Origin: Acidovorax temperans
Lineage (GTDB): Bacteria; Pseudomonadota; Gammaproteobacteria; Burkholderiales; Burkholderiaceae_C
Length of the DNA stretch: 64,000 nt
NCBI RefSeq assembly: GCF_006716905.1
Contig: NZ_VFPV01000003.1
Coordinates: forward strand, 124,001-188,000
Reading direction: 5' to 3'
In this document: piece after piece, positions 48,441 to 57,242 of the stretch
Numbering within the stretch: position 1 is the first letter of the stretch
Layout of the letters: every line of letters starts with the position of its first letter
Notes under the pieces: model-generated
The model's input: the letters and a program-made list of their open reading frames with translations, nothing else
The model's database searches: none
What the model was told of the DNA's origin: nothing
Program-made: the position numbers and the translations under genes

Positions 48441-49574
48441 TTAACGCAACCTGGCTGGCGAAAGCCCCTGCAGCTCAACGCCTTCAGCCTCCAGCTCTGG
48501 GCCCAGCGGCTCACCCCGCAGCAGTCTTTTGGCCAGCAGTGACGCCCCTGCCGCGCTCTGGATGCCGTACCCACCCTGCCCCGCCAGCCAGAAAAAGCCG
48601 GACACGTGGTTGTCCCAGCCAATCACCATGTCGCCGTCGGGCACGAACGAGCGCAGCCCTGCCCAGGTGTGCGAGGGGCGGCGGATTTGGAACGTGGTCA
48701 ATTCTTCAATGTGGTAGATGCCCGTGGCCACGTCCAGCTCTTCGGGCACCACGTCGTGTGGATGGGTGGGGTCGGCATTGGCGGGCGAGCCCAGCAACTG
48801 GCCGGCATCGGGCTTGAAGTAAAAGCTCTCGTCAATGCCAATCACGGCAGGCCAATGGCTGGCGTCCATCCCCTCGGGCACGGCAAACGTGAAAGCGGTG
48901 CGCCTGCGCGGCTCCAGTCCAATGGGTGGCACGCCCGCCATGGCGGCCACCACATCCGCCCACGCGCCTGCAGCATTGACGATGGTGCTGCCCCGCAATT
49001 GCCGGCCATCGGCCAGCGCCACGTGCCAGGCATCCCCCTCTTTTTGCAAGCCCACCACCTCTGCCTGGGTCAGCACCTGCCCGCCCTGCTGGCGCAGGCC
49101 GCGCAGGTAGCCCTGGTGCAGCGCATGCACGTCGATGTCGGCCGCTTCGGGCTCGCTCATGCCAGCGGCCACGGCCTCGGGCTTCAGGCAAGGCAGCTGG
49201 GCCAGCAGCGCGGGCTTGTCCACCCATTCCACATTGGGGGATGCCGCACGGGCATCGTCGTAGGCCCGTTTGAGCAGATCCAGCTGGTCTGGCCCCGCCA
49301 CGTAAATCACGCCACGCGGCGAGAGGATGGGGTCTGCGCCAAACTCCAGCGGTGGCGCGTCGTAGAACGCACGGCTGGCACGCGTCAGGGCCTGGATGTT
49401 GGGCGTGCCATACGTGGCCATGTACAGCGCAGCCGAGCGCCCGGTGGTGTGATAGCCGGGCTGCGATTCCCGCTCCAGCAGCAGCACGCTGCTGCGGCCG
49501 TCTTGTACAAGCTGCCAGGCAATGGAAGCGCCTGCAATACCGGCGCCAATGACGATGTAGTCTGCTGTCTGCAT
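48441..49574 (-). CDS. FAD-dependent amino-acid dehydrogenase (DauA-like)
   Basis: 377 residues from ATG 49574 (MQTADYIVIGAGIAGASIAWQLVQDG). A DAO-family protein with LLERESQPGYHTTGRSAALYMATYGTP, IVNAAGAWADVVAAMAGV and C-terminal WLAGQGGYGIQSAAGASLLAKRLL. It most resembles catabolic D-arginine dehydrogenases that oxidise D-amino acids. No DauB/R partners are next to it. Confidence 0.85.
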   Translation of the reverse strand: MQTADYIVIGAGIAGASIAWQLVQDGRSSVLLLERESQPGYHTTGRSAALYMATYGTPNIQALTRASRAFYDAPPLEFGADPILSPRGVIYVAGPDQLDLLKRAYDDARAASPNVEWVDKPALLAQLPCLKPEAVAAGMSEPEAADIDVHALHQGYLRGLRQQGGQVLTQAEVVGLQKEGDAWHVALADGRQLRGSTIVNAAGAWADVVAAMAGVPPIGLEPRRRTAFTFAVPEGMDASHWPAVIGIDESFYFKPDAGQLLGSPANADPTHPHDVVPEELDVATGIYHIEELTTFQIRRPSHTWAGLRSFVPDGDMVIGWDNHVSGFFWLAGQGGYGIQSAAGASLLAKRLLRGEPLGPELEAEGVELQGLSPARLR

Positions 49575-49793
49575 GGGTTGCGTCGCTGTGGTGGGGTGCG
49601 TTAGGAAGGCGCCCAGCGGATGCGCTGGGACCGCGTGGGCACATGGTAGCGCGGCGTGCGCATGCCGATAGGGCAACCAAACGGCTCGCTTGTCCAGCCG
49701 GTGGACCAGGATTAGCGCTTGCGCGGTACCCTGATGGGCATCGTTCGGGTGCTGACCCGTGGCACCCATTCACCCCGTCACAGGAACTGACCC

Positions 49794-50081
49794 ATGGCAC
49801 AAGTCCTCGTCGTGAAGTACGAAAACCAGGCCGACGCCAAAGTGTTTGAAACCCCATATGAAAGCCAGGCGGACCTTGCCGTCCTGGAGGTACCTTACGA
49901 ACAGCAGGCCACAGGCGACGCCGTGTGGCACATGGTTCACTATGAAAGCCAGGCCACCTTCAAGATTTTCAAGGTGAAGTACGAAGCCCAGGCGGATCTG
50001 CGCATCTTCAAGGTCAAGCACCTGGCGCAGGCGGGCTGGCGCACGCAGGGGCATGTGCTGGAAGGCAAACTGGGGAAGTGA
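49794..50081 (+). CDS. DUF6150-like protein made of short repeats
   Basis: 95 residues without signal peptide. Six imperfect 13-15-residue repeats start at VKYENQADAKVFETP, YESQADLAVLEVP, YEQQATGDAVWHMVH, YESQATFKIFKVK, YEAQADLRIFKVK and HLAQAGWRTQG. The pattern Tyr-Glu-x-Gln-Ala followed by alternating hydrophobics suggests a stack of beta-strands or hairpins. Function unknown. Monocistronic, with ATG at 49794. Confidence 0.8.
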   Translation: MAQVLVVKYENQADAKVFETPYESQADLAVLEVPYEQQATGDAVWHMVHYESQATFKIFKVKYEAQADLRIFKVKHLAQAGWRTQGHVLEGKLGK

Positions 50082-50260
50082 GCGGCTGCGGCCGGGGCGC
50101 GCCATTCATCGCCCCGGCCTTGCCGCAATGCGAAGGGCAACCGAGCGCTCGGCCCTGCTTTGCGGGCTAACATCGCAGGCTTGACGCGGCCTGGCTCTGC
50201 GCCTTGTCAGGGCGCTCTGCGCTGCCCTGACAGGCCAGCCGAGTCGCAGGTCTGCTCTTG

Positions 50261-50313
50261 ATTTGATAGCTGCTTGCGCTTGATGGATAAGCGCCAGAGG
50301 CCAATTTTGCCCC
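50261..50313. repeat. Dispersed short palindromic repeat
   Basis: GATAGCTGCTTGCGCTTGATGGATAAGCGCCAGAGGCCAATTTTGCCCC, one of the best-conserved members in this window, just upstream of the chromate transporter genes. Confidence 0.85.
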
Positions 50314-50319
50314 AACCCC

Positions 50320-50922
50320 ATGGCCGACGCCCTTGATGTGACCGCTGCTGGCACCGACCCCGCCGCCCCCCGCCCCCAGCCGCGCGACTGCGCCGATCTG
50401 TTCTGGTCCTTCACCTGGCTGGCGCTGCAAGGTTTTGGCGGCGTGCTGGCCGTGGTGCAACGCGAACTGGTCGAGAAAAAACGCTGGATGACGAACGACG
50501 AGTTCGTGGAAGACTGGGCGGTGGCCCAGATCATGCCGGGCCCCAACGTGGTGAACCTCTCCATCATGATTGGCGAACGCTACTTTGGCTGGCGCGGCGC
50601 CGTGGCGGCCCTGGCGGGCATGTTGACCTTCCCACTCATTCTGGTGCTGGCGGTGGCCGTGGTGTATGCCCAGTTTGCCTCCCAGCCCGCGGTGGCTGGC
50701 GCGTTGCGGGGCATGGGGGCGGTAGCCGCCGGGCTGATTGCTGGCATGGGCCTCAAGCTCTCGTCCACCTTGCGCAAGCACCCGTTGGGCCTGGCGGTCT
50801 GTGTAGGTCTGGTCGCGCTCACGGTGATTGCCATGGCGGTGTTGCGCTGGCCCCTGTTCTGGACCTTGCCCAGCGTGGGCCTGCTCGCCTGCGTGCTGAC
50901 CTGGAGAAAGATCGCCCCATGA
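50320..50922 (+). CDS. chrA: Chromate transporter, N-terminal half protein (short-chain CHR)
   Basis: 200 residues. Membrane protein with FWSFTWLALQGFGGVLAVVQRELVEKKRWMTNDEFVEDWAVAQIMPGPNVVNLS, the CHR domain signature, and four to five hydrophobic helices. Short-chain CHR proteins work as pairs of opposite topology; the second subunit follows with a 4-bp overlap (ATGA). Exports chromate or a related anion; no chrB regulator is seen. Confidence 0.88.
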   Translation: MADALDVTAAGTDPAAPRPQPRDCADLFWSFTWLALQGFGGVLAVVQRELVEKKRWMTNDEFVEDWAVAQIMPGPNVVNLSIMIGERYFGWRGAVAALAGMLTFPLILVLAVAVVYAQFASQPAVAGALRGMGAVAAGLIAGMGLKLSSTLRKHPLGLAVCVGLVALTVIAMAVLRWPLFWTLPSVGLLACVLTWRKIAP

Positions 50923-51524
50923 CCACCGCTGCGCCCGCCATCGTGGCCCTTTCTTCGTGGGACTGGTTGCAACTGTTCCTGTACTACCTGTCGCTGTCGC
51001 TGCTGGCGGTGGGCGGGGCCATCAGCACCGCGCCGGACATGCACCGTTTTCTGGTGGAGCGCAACGCCTGGCTCACCGATCCACAGTTCAACGCCTCCAT
51101 CGCCATCGCGCAGGCCGCGCCAGGCCCCAATGTGCTGTTCATTGCCCTGCTGGGGTGGAACATCGGCATCAACGCCGGTGGCCCGGGCGCCGCAGGCTCG
51201 GCGCTGGGCCTGCTGGGCATTCTGGTGTGCATGGTGGGTGTGATGTTGCCCAGCAGCCTGCTGACCTGGCAGGCCACCCGCTGGGGGCACCGCAACCGCA
51301 ACCGGCGCAGCGTGCGCGCCTTCAAGCAGGGCATGGCTCCGGTGGTCATTGGCTTGCTGCTGGCCACGGCATGGGTGCTGACACATGCCCATGGCCCTGA
51401 ACTGGCCAACTGGCCGCTGTGGGCCATCACGGCCGCCACCACCCTGCTGGTGTGGCGCACCAAGCTGCACCTGCTGTGGATGCTGGGGGCCGGCGCCGTG
51501 GCCGGGGGCATGGGCTGGATCTGA
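50919..51524 (+). CDS. chrA: Chromate transporter, C-terminal half protein (short-chain CHR)
   Basis: 201 residues. LLAVGGAISTAPDMHRFLVERNAWLTDPQFNASIAIAQAAPGPNVLFIALLGWNIG is the CHR signature of the second half. Several hydrophobic helices follow. Translationally coupled to the preceding gene; the two probably form a heterodimeric transporter. Confidence 0.88.
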   Translation: MTTAAPAIVALSSWDWLQLFLYYLSLSLLAVGGAISTAPDMHRFLVERNAWLTDPQFNASIAIAQAAPGPNVLFIALLGWNIGINAGGPGAAGSALGLLGILVCMVGVMLPSSLLTWQATRWGHRNRNRRSVRAFKQGMAPVVIGLLLATAWVLTHAHGPELANWPLWAITAATTLLVWRTKLHLLWMLGAGAVAGGMGWI

Positions 51525-51584
51525 ACGGCCGGGGCCGCCAGCCCTGGCCCAAGCCGGTAGCAGGGCTACCAGCCTTGGGCGGGT

Positions 51585-52334
51585 TTACAGCGAACGCTGG
51601 CGCAGTGCCTCGTACAGGCAAACACCGCTGGCCACCGAAACATTCAGGCTCTCGACCGCGCCCTTCATCGGGATGGAGACCAGTTCATCGCAGGTTTTGC
51701 GGGTGAGCTGGCGCATGCCGTCACCCTCCGCGCCCAGCACCAATGCCACCGGGCCTTTGAGGTCTACCTGATAGACGGTTTTGGGCGCGTCATCGCTGGT
51801 GCCGATGCACCAGATGTTGCGTTCCTTGAGCTCGTTCAGGGTGCGCGCCAGGTTGGTCACCATGAAGTAGGGCATGGTTTCAGCCGCGCCGCTGGCCACC
51901 TTGGCCACGGTGGCGTTGATGCCCACGGCATGGTCCTTGGGGGCAATCACTGCGTGCGCACCGGCACCGTCTGCCACGCGCAGGCACGCGCCCAGGTTGT
52001 GCGGGTCGGTCACGCCGTCCAGCACCAGCAGCAAGGGCTGCTCGATGCCTGCGGCTTCCAGGTTCTCCAGCAGCTCGTCCAGCGAGGTGATCTGGGCCAC
52101 GGGCTCCACGCGCGCTGCAACGCCCTGGTGGCCGTGGCTGCCCGCCAGCTTGGCGATGCGAACGCTGTCGGCTTCGATCAGGCGGGCACCGGCCTCTTTG
52201 GCGCGGTCCAGAAACTGCCGCATGCGCGCATCGCGGCGCGTGGCTTCGTAATAAATCTCGATGATCGATTGGGGCGCGGTCTTCAGGCGCACGCCCACGG
52301 CATGAAAGCCGAAGAGAACTTTGGGGGAGGACAT
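51585..52334 (-). CDS. rlmB: 23S rRNA (guanosine-2'-O-)-methyltransferase
   Basis: 249 residues from ATG 52334 ([18 protein letters not shown]). SPOUT methyltransferase that modifies G2251 of 23S rRNA. An N-terminal substrate-binding domain is followed by the trefoil-knot motifs [32 protein letters not shown] and [25 protein letters not shown]. Confidence 0.94.
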   Translation of the reverse strand: MSSPKVLFGFHAVGVRLKTAPQSIIEIYYEATRRDARMRQFLDRAKEAGARLIEADSVRIAKLAGSHGHQGVAARVEPVAQITSLDELLENLEAAGIEQPLLLVLDGVTDPHNLGACLRVADGAGAHAVIAPKDHAVGINATVAKVASGAAETMPYFMVTNLARTLNELKERNIWCIGTSDDAPKTVYQVDLKGPVALVLGAEGDGMRQLTRKTCDELVSIPMKGAVESLNVSVASGVCLYEALRQRSL

Positions 52335-52417
52335 GCGGGGATTATCGTTGCCCTGGCGCGGCCCCCTTCCGGGGCCACGCAGCCAAAGCGCTGGCATTTC
52401 ACTTCGCGCAAAGAATT

Positions 52418-52475
52418 GCTATTAAATCAATAGCTGCTTGCGCTTGAAGGATAAGCGCCAAGGGCAAAAAACCCA
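52418..52475. repeat. Dispersed short palindromic repeat
   Basis: GCTATTAAATCAATAGCTGCTTGCGCTTGAAGGATAAGCGCCAAGGG, with an additional GCTATT/AATAGC dyad at its left end, between rlmB and the ABC transporter gene. Its stem and the trailing AAAAAACCC may also serve as a terminator. Confidence 0.85.
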
Positions 52476-53171
<696 letters not shown>

Positions 53172-53186
53172 GAAAGGCTCTTTACT

Positions 53187-53867
53187 TTGATTCGCGATCT
53201 GCATCGGCGTCACTTTATCCTCACCGCCTCCATGGCTGCCGCCATGGGGATTTACGCGCCTGGCATCGGGGCCCAAACCACAGCGCGCGCAGCCCCCAAA
53301 GCAGCCAAGTCAGCGGTCATTCTGGTGCTGGGCGACTCGTTGAGCGCCGAGTACGGTTTGCCGCGCGGCTCGGGCTGGGTGGCCCTGCTGGAAAAGCAAT
53401 TGGCTGCCGACAAGATCAGCGCGTCTGTGGTCAACGCCAGCGTGAGCGGCGAAACCACCTCGGGCGGCCGCTCGCGCATAGCGGCGCTGCTCCAGCAGCA
53501 CCAGCCCAGCCATGTGGTAATCGAACTGGGTGGCAACGACGCGCTGCGCGGGCTGCCGCTGCAAAACACCCAGGACAACCTGACCTTCATGACCCAGGCC
53601 GCCCAGAAAGCGGGCGCCAAAGTGCTGCTGGTGGGCATGCAGGTGCCGCCCAACTACGGCACCGATTACGCCAACCGCTTTGCCGCGCTGTTTGAAACGG
53701 TGGCCAAGGCGCAGAAAGCGGCGGTGGTGCCGTTCTTCCTCAAAGGTGTGGCCGATGAAGCCGACCCCGCCGGCATGTTCCAGCCCGACCGCATTCACCC
53801 CAAGGCCGAGGCCCACCCGCTCATGCTGGCCAATGTGTGGCCAGAGCTGAAGAAAATGCTGCGCTGA
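53187..53867 (+). CDS. tesA: GDSL-type periplasmic esterase/lysophospholipase (TesA-like)
   Basis: 226 residues if started at TTG 53187; 211 from ATG 53232. SGNH hydrolase motifs: LVLGDSLSAEYGL (Ser), ELGGNDALRG (Asn), DRIHPKAEAH (His). The longer form begins with charged RDLHRRHFILTASMAAAMG..., which looks like a signal peptide with a twin-arginine pattern; the shorter form would lose the basic n-region. Divergent from the ABC ATPase by only 15 bp, so promoters must overlap coding DNA. Confidence 0.9.
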   Translation: MIRDLHRRHFILTASMAAAMGIYAPGIGAQTTARAAPKAAKSAVILVLGDSLSAEYGLPRGSGWVALLEKQLAADKISASVVNASVSGETTSGGRSRIAALLQQHQPSHVVIELGGNDALRGLPLQNTQDNLTFMTQAAQKAGAKVLLVGMQVPPNYGTDYANRFAALFETVAKAQKAAVVPFFLKGVADEADPAGMFQPDRIHPKAEAHPLMLANVWPELKKMLR

Positions 53868-53881
53868 CGCGCCAAAACAAA

Positions 53882-53919
53882 AAGCCCTGCAAACGCTGAA
53901 ACCAGCGGTTGCGGGGCTT
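53882..53919 (-). terminator. Terminator of the small gene at 53978
   Basis: Stem AAGCCC(T/C)GCAA..GCTG paired with CAGCGGTTGCGGGGCTT, followed on the minus strand by TTTTTGTTTTGG. Confidence 0.7.
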
Positions 53920-53977
53920 GTGAGCGAGACTTTGCCTGGGCACCAGAAAAAACCTTCTGCGCGCCGGGCCCAAAGTG

Positions 53978-54157
53978 TCAGTTGTTCGTGCCTTCACTGG
54001 GTGCTGCGGAGGGCGCTGCATCCTGATCGCCCTCAGCGTTTCCCGTCTGCGGATCGTCCGGCCGGCGTTGTGCTTTGGCTCTCAGCTTCTCTTCTTTTTT
54101 TTGTTTCTTAGCGAGTTCGCGCTGGCGTTTTTCGTATCCGTAGTTAGGTGTTGCCAA
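53978..54157 (-). CDS. Small highly charged conserved protein
   Basis: 59 residues from a TTG start (54157): ATPNYGYEKRQRELAKKQKKEEKLRAKAQRR followed by an acidic Ala-rich tail (DDPQTGNAEGDQDAAPSAAPSEGTNN). Likely a coiled or disordered small protein; similar short proteins occur in Burkholderiales. No function known. The start codon is inferred from where the conserved-looking segment begins. Confidence 0.6.
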   Translation of the reverse strand: MATPNYGYEKRQRELAKKQKKEEKLRAKAQRRPDDPQTGNAEGDQDAAPSAAPSEGTNN

Positions 54158-54215
54158 GGTGTTTGCTTTCTGAAGTAGAGGCCCACTGTAACAGCTTGGC
54201 TTTCGGGGCCAAGGC

Positions 54216-55031
54216 TCAAGCCAATTCGGGCTGCATGGCAGCGGCAGGCACGCGCTGCACAGCGGCACGGTAGGCATGCCAACTGGCATGGCCCAGCAGC
54301 GGCCCCACCAGCACCAATGCCACACTGCCCGCCCACAATGATGCGCCCACCAGCAAAGTGATGAGAGCACCCCACAGCAGCATCGTCAAGGGGTTCTCCA
54401 GCACCACGCGAATGCTGGTGATCCCAGCCGTCAGGGCATCGGTGTCGCGGTCAAGGATCATGGGAATGGACACCACCGAGGTGGAGAACACCAGGGCAGC
54501 AAACACCCCGCCCACTGCCGAGTACACCGCGACAAAGCTCCAGTTCTCACGGTTGAACACCGCCTGCAACACGCCCGTGGTGGACGGCATGCCCGTGTTG
54601 AAGAACACGGCAAACACCACCAGCGACGCCCGGCCCCACAACAACTCCAGCACGATGAGCACCAAGACCAGCATGCCCATGCTGCCCATGTGGCTGTCCC
54701 AGCAAGTCAGGGACTCGCTGAGCTGTGGCGGAATGCCTGCTTCGCGCCGGCGGCTGGTTTCGTACAACCCCATCGCCAGAAAGGGCCCAACCAGCAGACA
54801 GCCACTGGCCAGGGACATCGTGTATTCCGGCCGCGTGCGGAACACCCAGCCCAGCACCATCGCCATGAACCAGAAACACAGGCCGTAAAACACGGCAATA
54901 CCCGGCGCAGCGCGCAAATCCTGAATGCCCTGTGCCAGCCAGCGGAAGGGGTCTGCCAACGTCAGACGCTGCAGAACGATGGGGGCAGCATCGCGGGTGG
55001 GAGGAACCTCGGGGACGGGGGTGTCTGACAT
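54216..55031 (-). CDS. DUF2189 integral membrane protein
   Basis: 271 residues with five to six hydrophobic helices (GIAVFYGLCFWFMAMVLGWVF; ASGCLLVGPFLAMGLYETSRRREAG; LVLVLIVLELLWGRASLVVFAVFF; GALITLLVGASLWAGSVALVLVGPLLGHASWHAYRA). The last segment is typical of DUF2189. Possibly a cytochrome c oxidase-associated or general membrane protein; unknown function. Confidence 0.85.
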   Translation of the reverse strand: MSDTPVPEVPPTRDAAPIVLQRLTLADPFRWLAQGIQDLRAAPGIAVFYGLCFWFMAMVLGWVFRTRPEYTMSLASGCLLVGPFLAMGLYETSRRREAGIPPQLSESLTCWDSHMGSMGMLVLVLIVLELLWGRASLVVFAVFFNTGMPSTTGVLQAVFNRENWSFVAVYSAVGGVFAALVFSTSVVSIPMILDRDTDALTAGITSIRVVLENPLTMLLWGALITLLVGASLWAGSVALVLVGPLLGHASWHAYRAAVQRVPAAAMQPELA

Positions 55032-55208
55032 GAGGGGGCACTGCGAGGTAAAACGAGGACTTAACCCACATCAAGTGGGCGCTGACCACACCGTAATGCA
55101 GCCTGCCGTGCTTTACCACTGAGGAAACTACCACCCCGCCCCTCCCCCCGCCCTCCGCGCGCCCCTGCATCTCTGCACAAGATGTCTGGGGGTTCTGTGC
55201 CGTGGTGA

Positions 55209-56447
55209 TCAGGCTGGAGCGCGCTCCATCACCTCAAGCGCCTGGGCCAGGTCGGCACGCAAATCCGGGGCGGCTTCCAGGCCAATCGCAAAGCGCACCA
55301 AGGTGCCCGGCTTCAGGTGCGGTGTGGGGCCGCTGCGCATGCTCGGCAGGTTGTAGGGCACCACCAGGCTGATCGGGCCGCCCCAGCTGTAACCCAGCTT
55401 GAACAAACGCAGCGCATCGCAGAACGCATCCACCTGCGCCTGGCTGTAGCGTGCATCGATCATCACACTGAACAACCCGGCCGCCGCGCCCTGCCCCGCG
55501 TTGGCTGCGCCGCACAAGGCGCGCCAATGTTCATGGCCGGGCGAGCCTTCAATGGCCGGATGCAGCACCTGTGCAATGGCGGGCTGGGTTTGCAGCCAAT
55601 GGGCCAATTCGCGGGCCACGCGGTCGTGCGCGGCATAGCGAAGCTCCACGCTGGGCAATGAGCGCAAAACCGCCTCGACGTCATTTGCCCCCACCCCCAA
55701 GCCCAGCCGCATATGCGTGAGCTTGATCTTCATGTGCAGAGCGTTCGACCGGGTCATCACACTGCCCATCAGCACGTCACCACCGCCGCTGGGGTATTTG
55801 GTGAGCGCGTGGGCAGACACATCCACACCCAGTGAGCCATCGCCCAGAAAATCAAATGGCGCAAAAGCCAATCCGGCGCCCCAGGTGTTGTCCAGAGCCG
55901 TGAGAACCCCACGCTCACAGCAAATGTGCACCTGGGCAATCAGATCAGGAAACTCCATGGTCACAGAGCCAGGGGCTTCCAGCCAGACCAGCCGCGTTTT
56001 GGGCGTAATGCGCTGGGCCAGGTCGTCAGGATTCAAGGCATCGAAAAATGCGTGGGTGATGCCATAACGTGCCAGTTCCACCACGGCAAAGTCTTTGCCT
56101 GGGCCGTACGCGTTGTCGGGGATCAGAACTTCATCGCCCGCTTTCAGCAATGCCAAACCCACGGTGGCAATGGCAGCCAAACCGCTGGGCACGAGCACGC
56201 ATTCGGTGCCGCCTTCCAGCTCGCACAAACGTTCTTCCAGCAAAAAGGTGGTGGGCGTGCCGTGCAGGCCGTAGGTGTAGCCGCTCTTGTCTTTCCAATC
56301 GCGGGCGCGCATGGCGGCAACGTTGGGGAAGATGACGGTGGAGGCTTTGAACACGCCCGGTTGGGGCGCTGCGAACTCAGCGGGGGGCGTGTAGGCGTGG
56401 TGGATGAGGCGGGTGGAGATGTGGGGTGCAGGGGCTGATGCTTTCAT
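55209..56447 (-). CDS. metC: Cystathionine beta-lyase
   Basis: 412 residues, Cys/Met-metabolism PLP family. SGYTYGLHGTPTTFLLEERLCELEGG, PDNAYGPGKDFAV, DNTWGAGLAFAPFDFLGDGSLGVDVSAHALTKYPSGGGDVLMGSV (PLP Lys) and the C-terminal SWGGPISLVVPYN place it with MetC. Cleaves cystathionine to homocysteine in methionine synthesis. Monocistronic. Confidence 0.92.
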   Translation of the reverse strand: MKASAPAPHISTRLIHHAYTPPAEFAAPQPGVFKASTVIFPNVAAMRARDWKDKSGYTYGLHGTPTTFLLEERLCELEGGTECVLVPSGLAAIATVGLALLKAGDEVLIPDNAYGPGKDFAVVELARYGITHAFFDALNPDDLAQRITPKTRLVWLEAPGSVTMEFPDLIAQVHICCERGVLTALDNTWGAGLAFAPFDFLGDGSLGVDVSAHALTKYPSGGGDVLMGSVMTRSNALHMKIKLTHMRLGLGVGANDVEAVLRSLPSVELRYAAHDRVARELAHWLQTQPAIAQVLHPAIEGSPGHEHWRALCGAANAGQGAAAGLFSVMIDARYSQAQVDAFCDALRLFKLGYSWGGPISLVVPYNLPSMRSGPTPHLKPGTLVRFAIGLEAAPDLRADLAQALEVMERAPA

Positions 56448-56488
56448 GCGTGCATGTTAGCGCCACCTGCACCGACCCATGGCAGTCT

Positions 56489-57031
56489 TTAACCGCCAGA
56501 AATCACCAGCAAATTGGTCACGGAAGTGACGCCCTTGATGCTCTTGGCGATGGTCTGTGCGCGGTCTTTGGCGGCCAGGTTGGGCGCTGGGCCATTGAGG
56601 GTGACGGCACCGTTTTTGGTGTCCACGTTGATCTTGACGGCACTCAGATCCGGGTCTTTGGCCAGGCCCGCAGACACCTGAGCGGTGATGGTCGCATCGT
56701 CCACCTTGTCCATCGCGGCGTTGGCGGCCTGCTTGGCAGATTCACCCAGGTCCTTCGCCATGGCTTCGGCGCGCTCAGCGCTTTGGTCCATGCGGGCATC
56801 AGCCTTTTCCATGGCAGCCTCGGTTTTCGCCCTCGCGTCTGCCGCGGCTTGTTCTGTTTTTTCGACAGCAGAATCCAGGCGCTGCCCCACGGTGGGCTCT
56901 TCGTTGCGGCCACATGCGGTCAAGCCCAAGGCCAGCGCGCTCACGGCCAGAATGGAGGCAATGCGAGCAACCTTGCTGCATTGGGGGCGAGAGGTGGTGA
57001 CTTCCTGTGGGTTCAATCCGTTGATGTTCAT
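56489..57031 (-). CDS. BON-domain lipoprotein
   Basis: 180 residues. Signal peptide with lipobox LALGLTAC (Cys about residue 40), a long Ala/Glu/Lys helical region (DSAVEKTEQAAADARAKTEAAMEKADARMDQSAERAEAMAKDLG), likely coiled coil, then one BON domain (DDATITAQVSAGLAKDPDLSAVKINVDTKNGAVTLNGPAPN). Periplasmic, attached to a membrane; probably envelope stress related. Confidence 0.88.
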   Translation of the reverse strand: MNINGLNPQEVTTSRPQCSKVARIASILAVSALALGLTACGRNEEPTVGQRLDSAVEKTEQAAADARAKTEAAMEKADARMDQSAERAEAMAKDLGESAKQAANAAMDKVDDATITAQVSAGLAKDPDLSAVKINVDTKNGAVTLNGPAPNLAAKDRAQTIAKSIKGVTSVTNLLVISGG

Positions 57032-57242
57032 GACAAGTTCCTCGTAATGACAAAGATGGAGAGACTGTAGGCAGGCCTAGCCCCCGGCCGTGTGGGATGC
57101 CTGCCAAAACCGTGTAGGACGCGGCTGAAGCCACCCGTCAGCCCAAGAACGCGCCCGGTCAGCGGATCGATGTGTGCCGCCACCGGCAAAAGAGAGTCCC
57201 TCACGCCGACCGAGAAGGCCGCTACAACGACAATCCCTCCCC

